A stretch of 64,000 nt of DNA, taken from the NCBI GenBank assembly GCA_038237225.1, contig JBBRYX010000001.1:434001-498000 (forward strand). Direction: 5' to 3'. This stretch comes from DASVUC01 sp038237225. Its GTDB lineage: Bacteria; Planctomycetota; Phycisphaerae; Tepidisphaerales; Tepidisphaeraceae. The translations under genes and the position numbers were made by a program. Every line of letters begins with the position of its first letter. The first letter of the stretch is position 1. Shown piece by piece: positions 17,529 to 26,297 of the stretch. The notes under the pieces were generated by a model. It ran no database searches. It saw only the letters and a program-made list of their open reading frames with translations, and was not told the origin of the DNA.

Positions 17529-18284
17529 ATGAAAGTCTTTCAGTTGGACGGCGAGGTGGCCCTGATCACCGGCGGCGGGACCGGCCTCGGTTTCGGCATC
17601 GCACGCTGCATGGTCGAAGCCGGGGCCAAGGTGATCCTCGCAGGCCGTCGCGAGGACGTCGTGAAGAAGGCGGCCGAGCAGCTCGGACCGTCCGCAACTT
17701 TTGTCGCGTACGACGTGACGCAGATGCAGGAAGCGCCGCGGATGGTGGCGCGCATGAGCAAGCCCTTCGGCCCGATCTCGATCCTCGTCAACAACGCCGG
17801 GATCAACCTAAAGAAGCCGGCGATGGAAACCACGGAAGAGGACATGCTGCGGGTGATGAACACCAACGTGATCGGCGCCCACGCGCTAACGCGGGCGATC
17901 GTGCCGGGGATGATCGACCGCAAGCATGGCTCGGTCATCTTCATCGCGTCGGCGGCGTCCCTGTTTGGGATTCCATTCGTCGTCGCTTACAGCGCCGCGA
18001 AAACAGCATTGATCGGCGTCGTGCGCACGCTCTCAACAGAGCTTTCTCCTCATGCCGTGCGCGTCAATGCCATTGCACCCGGTTGGATCGAGTCAGAAAT
18101 GTCGGCAACCGCGATGAAGAATGATCCGGCGCGATTCGAGCGCGTGCTGGAACGCACGCCGCTCGGACGATTTGGTCGCCCCGAAGACATCGGTTATGCC
18201 GCCGTCTATCTTTCCTCCACTGCCGCCCGCTTCGTCACCGGATCAACACTCGTAGTCGATGGCGGAATCAGCGAAGGATTCTGA
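17529..18284 (+). CDS. Short-chain dehydrogenase/reductase
   Basis: A classical SDR of 251 residues. It has the cofactor motif TGGGTGLG (from T14), NNAG at 88-91, catalytic Ser141, and YSAAK (Y154, K158). It ends with RFVTGSTLVVDGG. The ATG at 17529 follows a G-rich SD-like stretch; the open frame continues upstream to 17484 without support. It lies between rhaA and a UxuA homologue, so a sugar or sugar-acid substrate is likely. SDR-type fructuronate reductases exist next to uxuA in other bacteria, which makes that one candidate. The specificity cannot be fixed from sequence. Confidence 0.88.
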   Translation: MKVFQLDGEVALITGGGTGLGFGIARCMVEAGAKVILAGRREDVVKKAAEQLGPSATFVAYDVTQMQEAPRMVARMSKPFGPISILVNNAGINLKKPAMETTEEDMLRVMNTNVIGAHALTRAIVPGMIDRKHGSVIFIASAASLFGIPFVVAYSAAKTALIGVVRTLSTELSPHAVRVNAIAPGWIESEMSATAMKNDPARFERVLERTPLGRFGRPEDIGYAAVYLSSTAARFVTGSTLVVDGGISEGF

Positions 18285-18292
18285 GCCTCCTC

Positions 18293-18350
18293 GTATCATG
18301 GGCATCTTGCCCATGCTGAGTTGCAAACACGGGCATGATGCGCGTGCTAC
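18293..18350. repeat. Degenerate GTAGCACGGGCATC-family repeat
   Basis: The half-sites GTATCATGGGCATCTTGCCC and GGGCATGATGCGCGTGCTAC carry several substitutions, so this copy looks older than the others. It separates the SDR gene from uxuA. Confidence 0.7.
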
Positions 18351-18362
18351 AGGGAATTGAAG

Positions 18363-19427
18363 ATGAAGCTGGGATTGGGTCTCTATCGTCACATGCTCAC
18401 CGCGGAAAACTATCGCTTCGCCAAGCAATGCGGCTGCTCCCATCTCGTCGTCCATCTGGTCGATTACTTCGCCGGCGCCCGCGATGAGGCTCGCGCAGAT
18501 CAGCCCACCGGCGGATCGCAAGGTTGGGGCCGGGCCGGCGATCCCAACCAGCTCTGGACCTATGAGCAACTGGCGGCGCTGAAGAAGGACATCAACGCCG
18601 CCGGATTGGAACTGGAGGCAATCGAAAACTTCGATCCCGCGCATTGGCACGATGTGCTTCTCGACGGACCCAAGAAAGAGGCACAACTTGAGAATCTGAA
18701 GAAGCTCATCCGCGACGTCGGCCGCGCGGGCATCCCCATCTTCGGCTACAATTTTTCCATCGCCGGCGTCGCAGGTAGAACGCGCGGCAACTACGCCCGC
18801 GGCGACGCCGAAGCCGTCGGCATGGAGCGCGAAGACCAAACACCCATCCCTCAGGGCATGGTTTGGAATATGGTCTACGATGCGACTGCGCCCGCGAGCA
18901 TCCTCAAAAGCGCGACACATGAAGAGCTATGGGAAAGGCTGAAAGGCTTTCTCGATGAGATCGTGCCCGTCGCCGAGGAGGCGGGAGTCACACTCGCCGC
19001 GCATCCGGATGATCCCCCCACGCCCTTCATGCGCGGACAGCCTCGGCTTGTGTATCAGCCCTCGCTGTATCAGAAGCTCGTCGATCTCAGGCCCAGCAAG
19101 CGCAACGCGATGGAGTTCTGCGTCGGATCCCTTGCCGAGATGACCGAGGGAGACATTTACGAAGTCGTCGATCGCTACAGCAAGCAGGGCAAACTCGCCT
19201 ATGTGCATCTCCGCAACGTGCGCGGCAAAGTCCCCACGTACAAGGAAACCTTCATCGACGACGGCGACGTGGACATCGTGCGGGTCATCCGGATTCTGCG
19301 GGATAACGGATTTAACGGGATGGTAATCCCCGATCACGCGCCGCAGATGGCGTGCGCTGCGCCATGGCACGCGGGCATGGCCTACGCGCTCGGATACATT
19401 CGCGGCGTGATGCAGGCAATCCGCTGA
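18363..19427 (+). CDS. uxuA: Mannonate dehydratase (UxuA family)
   Basis: This 354-residue TIM-barrel protein shares the hallmark blocks of UxuA: FGYNFSIAGV, PVAEEAGVTLAAHPDDPP, MEFCVGSLAEM, YVHLRNVRG, ETFIDDGDVDIVRVIRIL and MVIPDHAPQM. E. coli UxuA has 394 residues, and the shortfall lies in the middle lid region. UxuA dehydrates D-mannonate to 2-keto-3-deoxygluconate in hexuronate breakdown. ATG 18363 follows AGGGA about ten bases upstream; a TTG two codons earlier is also in frame. With rhaA and the SDR it suggests degradation of plant or algal heteropolysaccharide sugars. A related acid-sugar substrate is possible. Confidence 0.82.
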   Translation: MKLGLGLYRHMLTAENYRFAKQCGCSHLVVHLVDYFAGARDEARADQPTGGSQGWGRAGDPNQLWTYEQLAALKKDINAAGLELEAIENFDPAHWHDVLLDGPKKEAQLENLKKLIRDVGRAGIPIFGYNFSIAGVAGRTRGNYARGDAEAVGMEREDQTPIPQGMVWNMVYDATAPASILKSATHEELWERLKGFLDEIVPVAEEAGVTLAAHPDDPPTPFMRGQPRLVYQPSLYQKLVDLRPSKRNAMEFCVGSLAEMTEGDIYEVVDRYSKQGKLAYVHLRNVRGKVPTYKETFIDDGDVDIVRVIRILRDNGFNGMVIPDHAPQMACAAPWHAGMAYALGYIRGVMQAIR

Positions 19428-19478
19428 TTCACATCATGCTTGCAGAGCGAGGCTCCCCGCCCCCCGCTCCTCTGCCCC

Positions 19479-19488
19479 GTTATCGGAC
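19479..19488. promoter_or_regulatory. GTTATCGGAC motif, copy 2
   Basis: This exact copy lies 75 bases before the start of the GspE-N protein, in the 135-base gap after uxuA. See the copies at 7405, 50957 and 51017. Confidence 0.3.
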
Positions 19489-19562
19489 GCAAGTTAACGA
19501 ACGCTAATATTTTGTTTGGCAGGGGTTAAGACTCATTGTATTTTATATCGCTGGAGCAACCT

Positions 19563-20054
19563 ATGGACTTCGCCGTGCCAGGTTGGAGAGAGAGTGGAGT
19601 TATGGTGCAGCGTTCTCGGATGGGTGAGTTGCTGAGCCGGATTGTTCCGATCAGCAATCACGACGTGGAGGAGATTTTACAGGCTCAAACAGGGACGCAG
19701 CGGAAGTTTGGTGAGATCGCGCTCGCGTGGGGATTGTGTCAGCCGGAGCACGTCTGGAACGCCTGGTGCCGACAACTCGCGAGCGGAGTTGAACGCGTCG
19801 ATCTGGAAAAAATCGGGATCGATGCCCAGGCTCTCGAGCTGATTCCGGCAGAGGCGGCAAGAGAACTGGAAATCCTGCCCATTCGCGTCGCCGAAGATGT
19901 CGTCGTCATCGCGACTGCCGAGGAAGAAACCGGCAAATTCGAAGCCAGGCTTGCGACGCTTCTTCATCACCGCGTGATGTTCGTCCGGGCAGATGCCAAG
20001 CAGTTGCATGATCTGATTGAAACGTATTATCCGGTGACGGAGTTGGCGCAGTAA
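19563..20054 (+). CDS. Stand-alone GspE N-terminal (MshEN-like) domain protein
   Basis: About 163 residues with the T2SSE-N/MshEN fold (PF05157). One such unit is seen in MGELLSRIVPISNHDVEEILQAQ...KFGEIALAWG, followed by the segment with LIPAEAARELEILPIRVAEDVVVIA. In full-length GspE/PilB ATPases this domain precedes the ATPase and can bind c-di-GMP. Here no ATPase domain follows. Stand-alone copies are common in Planctomycetota. The ATG at 19563 has GGAG six bases upstream; upstream in-frame codons lack an RBS. It may regulate pili or secretion in trans. That is inference. Confidence 0.75.
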   Translation: MDFAVPGWRESGVMVQRSRMGELLSRIVPISNHDVEEILQAQTGTQRKFGEIALAWGLCQPEHVWNAWCRQLASGVERVDLEKIGIDAQALELIPAEAARELEILPIRVAEDVVVIATAEEETGKFEARLATLLHHRVMFVRADAKQLHDLIETYYPVTELAQ

Positions 20055-20076
20055 CACTCGCTTGCCGTTTACAACC

Positions 20077-20769
20077 TTACGCGGTCTCGACATTCAATCG
20101 GCCCGGCGCGAAAACCGCCTGGGGGCGGACCTGGCGGATCCTGTCCGCCAGATTCATCTGCTGTGAGAAAATCGCGCGATTGACCGATTGCACCGCGCGA
20201 TCGTCCGCGCGATAGATGTCGCCGGTAAGCGTGCGGGCAATCGCCGATTCCACGTACAGCGGCCGCGAAATTTCCTGCCAGTCCGCGCGAACGACAACCG
20301 TTATCCCGGCGGACCCGTACGCCAAAAGCCCCCATCGCGGCGGCAAATCCTTCTTCTGAATAATTCCGTTCGGCGCCAGAACGTAGTGCAGATTCGCCAG
20401 GGGATGCATCACGCAACAGTCGAACTTCCCCAGACCGACAAGCTGACTGCGCCACGCGGGAGATCGCTTGCGCTTGGATTTGCGATTCCGCTCGCGCTGT
20501 CCCAGGCAAAGCTGAAGCTGCCCATCGTTGGACAGATCCCGAAGAAAATCCGCCCGGCTCGCCTTGCACTCGACAAAGCAAACCTGCGGTAGTTCCTTCG
20601 GAATGAAAAGATAGTTGTGAAACGGCCGAAAGTTCCCCGTCCCCACCGCATCGATGATGCCCAGCGGCTTCAGTCGCACTTCCGCCGCAATGCACCGATA
20701 CCCCATCCGGTAAAGCCACCGGCAAGCTTCTTTCTTCAGCGTCTTATGAAGTTCAGTTTCACCAGGCAT
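20077..20769 (-). CDS. MmcB-like PD-(D/E)xK domain protein
   Basis: A 230-residue protein starting at ATG 20769 with a strong SD (AAAGGAG). The N-terminal half resembles MmcB/DUF-type nuclease-fold proteins: HKTLKKEACRWLYRMGYRCI, EVRLKPLGIIDAVG, then VCFVECKASRADFLRD, where E and K of ECK match the PD-(D/E)xK catalytic core. The C-terminal part is unassigned. MmcB in Caulobacter is linked to the DNA damage response. Here no SOS context is visible. Nuclease activity is possible but unproven, and the isolated location gives no further hint. Confidence 0.65.
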   Translation of the reverse strand: MPGETELHKTLKKEACRWLYRMGYRCIAAEVRLKPLGIIDAVGTGNFRPFHNYLFIPKELPQVCFVECKASRADFLRDLSNDGQLQLCLGQRERNRKSKRKRSPAWRSQLVGLGKFDCCVMHPLANLHYVLAPNGIIQKKDLPPRWGLLAYGSAGITVVVRADWQEISRPLYVESAIARTLTGDIYRADDRAVQSVNRAIFSQQMNLADRIRQVRPQAVFAPGRLNVETA

Positions 20770-21394
20770 GGGCACTCCTTTGCCGATCGCCGCGCGAGGC
20801 GCGCTGCGATCTCCGCGATGACGCCTCCTTAATGAGTCGTCGCGGTTCGTCGATACGTCGTCACATCCGGTATGTGGTGCCAAGAGTGAGCCGGGGCTGG
20901 GACAACAACCGGCGAATCTTAAAGAACCGGAGGAGACGGAGCAATGCGATTCGACTCCACATTGAGAACTTTCACGAAATTCGAGCGGCCGAAAGTTTTA
21001 TAGAAATGAAATAATCCCGGATCTTTCGATCGGGGTTATCAAGTGGATTGATCAGAATTTCTGTTCCTTCCCATCCCAACTCGCTATCCTGAGTCATCAT
21101 GCGCCCCGCACCCGCGAGGCATGAAAAAGACTGTCATCCTGAACGGTACTCCGTGAAGGGTCTTGCTGGATCGATGAGCGACTCCAGATGCTTCGGATTA
21201 CCTCAGAGCTTGTGAACTTTTCCTGTAGCACGGGCATCTTGCCCGTGTTGGCGATGCGGACGCGGGCAAGATGCCCGTGCTACAGTCAACTCTTCACAAA
21301 CTCTCAGCATGACAATTTGGCGCAATCCGCGAACATTTTCAGAGCAGATTCGTGAGACGCGCCGTAAGAAGCGCGCCGCGTCGAAAGGGAAGCC
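20770..21394. other. Gene-free stretch with nested repeats
   Basis: I see no gene here. It holds the divergent start region of the MmcB-like gene, an imperfect hairpin near 21013-21038, a TGTCATCCTGAACG-type repeat near 21132, and the nested palindrome at 21206-21305. Confidence 0.6.
21206..21305. repeat. Nested inverted repeat around a GTAGCACGGGCATC element
   Basis: The core element is at 21225-21283. Outer arms GAGCTTGTGAA (21206) and TTCACAAACTCTC (21293) are also inverted, so the whole unit could fold as one long hairpin. This suggests the element inserted into, or moved with, an older palindrome. Confidence 0.75.
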
Positions 21395-22102
21395 GTGTAT
21401 TACGACCAGTCGCAATTTGACGTACGCTGCGAATGGGGCATGGCCGGCGTTGAGCACCTGGGCACGAGCGCCGACGTCGTCGTGATCGTCGATGTCCTCT
21501 CATTCACCACCTGTGTCGACGTCGCGGTCGGACGAGGCGCGAGGGTGCTCCCGTACCGCTTCAAGGACGAGTCGGCAGAGGTTTTCGCGCAGCTCAACGG
21601 CGCCGTCCTCGCCGGCGGGCGCGGAAGCGGTTCGGAGTATTCATTGTCCCCCGCATCGCTCCTGCACGTCCCGGAAGGAACCAAGGTGGTCCTGCCATCC
21701 CCCAACGGCGCCATGCTGACCTTGGCCGCTGGAAAAAAAGGCTACGTCCTCGCCGGCAGCCTTCGAAACGCAACCGCCGTTGCCCATGCCGCCGATGGAG
21801 GCGGAAAGATCCTCATCATCCCCGCCGGCGAGCGCTGGGGCGATCATTCCCTCCGCCCCGGCATAGAAGACCTTATCGGCGCCGGTGCCATCATCCGAAA
21901 TCTCCGCGGCAGCAAGTCCCCGGAAGCCGAAATCGCCGTCGCCACCTTCGAGCGCGTCGAGCGAAACCTCCAGGAATATCTCAGGCACTGCGCATCGGGC
22001 CGGGAGCTTGTGGAACGAGGTTTCGAGAAAGATGTCCACATGGCCGCTTCTCTGGACATAAGCACCATGGCCCCCAGCTTTGACGGTATGACCTTCGGTT
22101 GA
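21395..22102 (+). CDS. comB: 2-phosphosulfolactate phosphatase family protein (ComB)
   Basis: The 235-residue protein matches the ComB family. Blocks include VVVIVDVLSFTTCVDVAVGRGARVLP, GGRGSGSEYSLSPASLL, VLPSPNGAML and IPAGERWGD. ComB hydrolyses 2-phosphosulfolactate in coenzyme M synthesis of methanogens. Many bacteria carry homologues whose substrate is not established, and no other coenzyme M gene is visible here. The start is a GTG with AAAGGG upstream. It is a single gene between repeat-rich DNA and the redoxin-like gene. Confidence 0.87.
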   Translation: MYYDQSQFDVRCEWGMAGVEHLGTSADVVVIVDVLSFTTCVDVAVGRGARVLPYRFKDESAEVFAQLNGAVLAGGRGSGSEYSLSPASLLHVPEGTKVVLPSPNGAMLTLAAGKKGYVLAGSLRNATAVAHAADGGGKILIIPAGERWGDHSLRPGIEDLIGAGAIIRNLRGSKSPEAEIAVATFERVERNLQEYLRHCASGRELVERGFEKDVHMAASLDISTMAPSFDGMTFG

Positions 22103-22181
22103 TCCTGCCCGCCCGCTCGGGGTGGAATGCGCCATGGCTAATCGATACCGTCGGTCGCTACCAACTGAAATCGGAGTACGC

Positions 22182-23525
22182 ATGAAGCGCGAGGTGCTGG
22201 TCTCAATAATTCTTCTGGCAATGACCGCGAGCACAAAGGCGGCCGATGTGCCCCGCTATCACTTGCCGGTCGGCTCACAGCTCACGTATTCCTGGCACAT
22301 CGAAAACGTCATCGGCGAACGCTCCTCTTCCTTCGACGGACGATGGGAATTCACGGTCTTAAAAGATAATCCCGACGGCTCGAAACACGTTGCCGCCCTC
22401 AAGGGACAGTCCCAGACATTCACCGTCAACGGCCAGAGCCAGAGCTCGACGGAATCGATCACCCGCGGCTATTTCGACATGCAACCCGACGGCAAGATGA
22501 AGATGAACCCGACCATCTTGCCCGCCTTCAATCCCCAGATCATGTTCCCGCAGTTGCCGGCCAATACCGATGGATTAAGCAAAGGATGGAGCGGGTTATT
22601 TGAGCGGAGCAACGTCATCACGAAATTCACGCCTCAACCCGACGACGCAGCCCAACTGGTTTGGCTTGGCGATGAGACGGGAGCCTACCACACCATCAAC
22701 CAGCGCACCGACAAGTGGACTTATCATTTCGATCCCGCCAAGGGCTTGGTCACGCAAATCGATGCCGAGAACGGGCAGACCTTCGGCGCCGAGCAAAAAG
22801 GCTCCGCCCAGTTTGTCCTGGAGCGCGAGGAACAAATCCCCGAAGAAGACCTGAAGAAATGGGCCGAGGAACACAACGCCTATGTCAAAGCGTTTGAAAA
22901 AGCGGACGACCTGATTCGCAAAGCCCTCGCCGGCGCGAACGATGCCGATGAGCTGGTCCAGCAGGCGCAACAAACGTTGAATGAAGGAGCAGGAAACGTT
23001 TCCCTTGATCCCGTCAAAGCCGATTTCACGGATTCGATCACCCGCGCCGAGGGGCTGGCTCGCCTGGTAACCGTGACAAAACAGAAGCTTGAACCCCTGA
23101 AAGGCCAGCCCGCCAAAGACTGGGCGCTGCCCGACCAGGCGGGTCAGATGCACAAGCTCGCGGATCAACAGGGCAAGATCATCGTTCTCGATTTCATCAA
23201 GCGCAGTGCGAACCAGGCCGCACTCACGGTTCACCAGGTTCAGAAGCTCACCGAGAAATACAAAGACAAACCCGTAGTCTTCTTCGGCATGACCGACGAC
23301 GGCGATGACGCCGACATCAAGGTCGTCGTCGATGCACTGGCGATCAAGTGGCCCATGCTCAAGTTGGACAGCCCGACCAGCGAGTACGGCGTGAACACTT
23401 TTCCCGCAAGCGTCGTCATCGACCAAAAGGGAAACATCCGAACCGTTCTCCAAGGCTACTCAAAATCCCGCGGCCAAGACATCGCCGACGCCATCGAAGA
23501 GCTCCTGAAAACGCCCGCACAGTAA
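22182..23525 (+). CDS. Exported protein with C-terminal redoxin fold lacking CxxC
   Basis: ATG 22182 has CGGAG seven bases upstream and gives a clean signal peptide (MKREVLVSIILLAMTASTKA). The mature protein has a beta-rich N-terminal part of about 200 residues. A helical linker follows. The C-terminal 140 residues are TlpA/AhpC-like: DWALPDQAGQMHKLADQQGK, IIVLDFIKRSANQAA, VVFFGMTDD, and TFPASVVIDQKGNI with the cis-Pro region. The position of the redox CxxC is occupied by KRSANQ, so thiol chemistry is unlikely. It may be a binding or scaffold domain outside the inner membrane. Total length is 447 residues. No specific function is assigned. Confidence 0.75.
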   Translation: MKREVLVSIILLAMTASTKAADVPRYHLPVGSQLTYSWHIENVIGERSSSFDGRWEFTVLKDNPDGSKHVAALKGQSQTFTVNGQSQSSTESITRGYFDMQPDGKMKMNPTILPAFNPQIMFPQLPANTDGLSKGWSGLFERSNVITKFTPQPDDAAQLVWLGDETGAYHTINQRTDKWTYHFDPAKGLVTQIDAENGQTFGAEQKGSAQFVLEREEQIPEEDLKKWAEEHNAYVKAFEKADDLIRKALAGANDADELVQQAQQTLNEGAGNVSLDPVKADFTDSITRAEGLARLVTVTKQKLEPLKGQPAKDWALPDQAGQMHKLADQQGKIIVLDFIKRSANQAALTVHQVQKLTEKYKDKPVVFFGMTDDGDDADIKVVVDALAIKWPMLKLDSPTSEYGVNTFPASVVIDQKGNIRTVLQGYSKSRGQDIADAIEELLKTPAQ

Positions 23526-23600
23526 GTAGCCCCTGCATGGCATGGACGTCTCGCCCATTGAGGTTTTAAGAAAACACGGGCGGGTCGCCCGTGCCGCGCC
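23526..23600. repeat. Degenerate interspersed palindrome
   Basis: GTAGCCCCTGCATGGCATGG is followed by an ACGGGCGGGTCGCCCGT hairpin. It fits the GTAGCACGGGC family in position and outline but is heavily changed. Confidence 0.5.
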
Positions 23601-23681
23601 ACTTTTTCCTCACAAATTTGGAACCTGGTCGCGCGCCGCCCAGGTAGCTATGCTACCTCGTCGCCTGGAGCTGCCCCACAT

Positions 23682-24974
23682 ATGCCTCACGAATTCATCA
23701 ATCCCAACTGGCACGTCATCCTCATCCATTATCCCCTCGCCCTCCTCACCGTCGGCTTGATCATCGAGATCATTTCAATTTTCAAACCCAAAGGCGGCCT
23801 TCGCGCCGCCGGCCGATGGATGATCGGCCTCGGCGCCGTGCTCGCCCTCCCCGCCCTCACGACCGGTCTGTATGCCATGCGCGATGTCGTGACTCCAGAA
23901 CCCACGGAGATGGAAACCTGGCACGAGGTCGTCAGCAAAAGCCAGTGGACCTCCGAGCAGTGGCAGTTCATGACCCGCCACATCTGGCTCAACGCCGTCG
24001 CCACCGCGCTGAGCGTGATCGCCGTCTTCCTCTGGCTCTCCAGCGGAGATCGCCGTCGACGCAGACTTTATTGGTTTTGCCTCCTCGCGATCGTCGGCGC
24101 GAACGTATTGGTCGGAATGGGCGCCTGGCACGGCGGAGAAGCCGTCTACCGCTTCGGCACCGGCGTCGCTCGCGTCAATCCAAATCCCGAATCCGAAATC
24201 AACCGCGGTATCGACTACTGGGCGTCTCCGCTTCAGGTGCATCTGATGATGGCCGGCCTCGTGATAGCGTCCGCGGTCGTCGGCATGGCCCTCATGTTCC
24301 GCAAATGGGAAAAGCCGGTCGTGGAGGGAATCAGCGACGTTCTGGATGATCGCCGGCACCGCCCTGCCGATCCGCTCACGGATGATCCCGGACGCGATCG
24401 CCATGAAACCGTGCGCGCCGACCTCGGCGAGTACGGCGAAGAAGATATTGCCCTGCGCGTCCCACCGAAGGTGCACCCCGGATGGTTCTATCTGACAGCC
24501 TGCACATTCGGAGCAATCACCGCTTTCTTCGGGTATTGGGAAACCATGAAGGAGGCCACCTTCCGAGAGACCTTCACTGGCGAAAACCTCTCCTCAAACT
24601 TGAAGTTGATCCAGCAATCCGATCACCGCCGCCTGCTCCTCCACGTCATCTTCGGCATCGCCATCATCGTGTTGCCGATACTTCTCGGCGTCCTCGGCCG
24701 CATCGCCCGCTCCGCGCGCATCATCGCACTGCTCCTCACGCTCCTGCTGCTCTTCGCAATCAGCGCCCAAATCTGGATGGGCATCTTGCTCCTGTATGAC
24801 GGCCACGAAGGCCCGCTCGTCCGCTTTAATGCGCCGGCGGTGCAGACCCATGATGAACACGAGAAGCCGGAGGTTCCCAAAGCCGCCAGGAGCCGCGCGA
24901 CTCCCGCTTCACGCCCAGCCAACTCATCGGCGAAAACACGACCCGCCGTCACGCGACCCACAACCCGGAAATAG
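23682..24974 (+). CDS. DUF2231 multi-pass membrane protein
   Basis: The 430-residue protein opens with a DUF2231 domain: IHYPLALLTVGLIIEIISIF, then GRWMIGLGAVLALPALTTGLYAM. Three further hydrophobic segments lie in the first 210 residues. A hydrophilic loop follows, then two or three more helices (GWFYLTACTFGAITAFFGYW, LLHVIFGIAIIVLPILLG, IIALLLTLLLLFAISAQIW). The C-terminal tail is Ala/Pro/Arg-rich. DUF2231 helices have His residues and resemble small cytochrome b-like membrane domains. Heme binding is a possibility, not shown. GGAG precedes the ATG. No partner gene is adjacent. Confidence 0.75.
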   Translation: MPHEFINPNWHVILIHYPLALLTVGLIIEIISIFKPKGGLRAAGRWMIGLGAVLALPALTTGLYAMRDVVTPEPTEMETWHEVVSKSQWTSEQWQFMTRHIWLNAVATALSVIAVFLWLSSGDRRRRRLYWFCLLAIVGANVLVGMGAWHGGEAVYRFGTGVARVNPNPESEINRGIDYWASPLQVHLMMAGLVIASAVVGMALMFRKWEKPVVEGISDVLDDRRHRPADPLTDDPGRDRHETVRADLGEYGEEDIALRVPPKVHPGWFYLTACTFGAITAFFGYWETMKEATFRETFTGENLSSNLKLIQQSDHRRLLLHVIFGIAIIVLPILLGVLGRIARSARIIALLLTLLLLFAISAQIWMGILLLYDGHEGPLVRFNAPAVQTHDEHEKPEVPKAARSRATPASRPANSSAKTRPAVTRPTTRK

Positions 24975-25061
24975 CTGCGCGATACTGCATAAATCCCTTT
25001 GATTTCTGCCGTTAGGATGAATACCCTGACACAATAATAGGGGCGAACCGGCGTTATACCC

Positions 25062-25673
25062 ATGACGGCCAGAACGACATCTATGTCCGGCGCCAGCGCG
25101 TCCAGCTCGGGAGTCGCCAAGGTGACTCCGAGCGATGAGGAGTTGATCGGGCTACTGCGCGATGGCTCAACATCCGCCGGCGAGGTGTTGGTCAAGCGCT
25201 ATTACGAGTCGCTGATGCGCTATCTTCAGCGTCTCGCGGCCAACGATCATCTGGCCGAGGAATTGCACCAGCAGACTTGGTTGAGCGTGCTCGACCATCT
25301 CGAAAAATTCGACGCCGGCGCCAGCAATGGCGGATTCAAGGCATGGCTATTCCGGATCGCGACGAACAAAGCCAACGACCACTGGCGATCCGCCGGGCGA
25401 GAGAAAAATGCCAAGGAAGGCCTGATGCTCATCACAGAAGAACTGGCGCCGGACGCCAGCCATCGCTTGGAAGGTTCCGAGCAGGAGACGAAACTTAAGC
25501 AGGCAATCAACAAGCTTCCCGAGAACCAGCGACAGGTTTTGATGCTCAGGTACTACAGCAAACTGAAGTTCGTCGAAATCGCGGATCTGCTCGGTTGTCC
25601 CCTGAACACCGCTCTTGGCAGGATGCACAAAGCCATGTTGAAGCTGAAGCAGCTTATGGAGAACGACGCGTGA
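25062..25673 (+). CDS. ECF-family RNA polymerase sigma factor
   Basis: A 203-residue sigma-70 family protein with only regions 2 and 4. Region 2 includes RYYESLMRYLQRLAAND, LAEELHQQTWLSVLDHLEKFD and FKAWLFRIATNKANDHWRS. Region 4 includes LPENQRQVLMLRYYSKLKFVEIADLLGCPLNTALGRMHKAMLKL. An N-terminal Ser-rich tail of about 25 residues precedes region 2. The next gene, 31 bases on, encodes a membrane protein that is likely its anti-sigma factor, followed closely by an exported helical protein. The regulon and stimulus are unknown. Confidence 0.9.
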   Translation: MTARTTSMSGASASSSGVAKVTPSDEELIGLLRDGSTSAGEVLVKRYYESLMRYLQRLAANDHLAEELHQQTWLSVLDHLEKFDAGASNGGFKAWLFRIATNKANDHWRSAGREKNAKEGLMLITEELAPDASHRLEGSEQETKLKQAINKLPENQRQVLMLRYYSKLKFVEIADLLGCPLNTALGRMHKAMLKLKQLMENDA

Positions 25674-25704
25674 CGTTTGACGCATCACTGGAACGCGAGA
25701 GTAA

Positions 25705-26292
25705 ATGCCATCCTCACTCCAACAACTTGATCCCGAATCCCTCCTGCTGATGTATCTGGCAGAAGAGCTTCCCGCCGCGGATCACGCAGCCATCGACAGA
25801 CGGCTCGCCGCTGAACCCGAGCTGGCATCGCTGCTGGTGGAGATCAAGGCGCTCCAATACGGCTGCGATCTTTCCCTCGCGGCGTCCGATTCCCGAACGC
25901 CCCTCCCAATGAGTTGCGATACGGCGGTGAGGCGCGCCTCGCGCGCTATGAAGCAATGGCAGATCGATCGCCTGCACCAGCCGCCCGCAGGCTCCCGAAC
26001 CAAGATGCATTTCCGGCTTCCGTGGTGGTCTTATGCCGCCGGGCTCGCCGCTTCGATTATCGTCGGTGTGCTGGTCTGGTCGAGTAACATCCCCCAGGCC
26101 GGCGAGCAACCCACCGCCCAGGAATTCAAAAAGCAGCAGGACCAGTTGGCACAGGATCTTGAACAGCAGTTGCGCGATGGCTGGTCTCAAGAGGCCGAGT
26201 TTGCCATCGGTGGCCAGCAGTTCGTGATGCGCGATCAAGATCCCGACGATCTGATGAGCGATGTGTTCATGCGGGCCGACAACCAGAGGTGA
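25705..26292 (+). CDS. Probable anti-sigma factor, single-pass membrane protein
   Basis: This 195-residue protein has a cytoplasmic N-terminal domain of about 100 residues (LLLMYLAEELPAADHAAIDRRL resembles anti-sigma N-termini without zinc ligands). One membrane helix lies at about 106-126. A short Gln-rich external part follows. The position directly after an ECF sigma gene supports the role. No zinc-finger cysteines are present, so if it is an anti-sigma factor it is of the zinc-free type. The next gene starts six bases after its stop. Confidence 0.7.
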   Translation: MPSSLQQLDPESLLLMYLAEELPAADHAAIDRRLAAEPELASLLVEIKALQYGCDLSLAASDSRTPLPMSCDTAVRRASRAMKQWQIDRLHQPPAGSRTKMHFRLPWWSYAAGLAASIIVGVLVWSSNIPQAGEQPTAQEFKKQQDQLAQDLEQQLRDGWSQEAEFAIGGQQFVMRDQDPDDLMSDVFMRADNQR

Positions 26293-26297
26293 CATTG

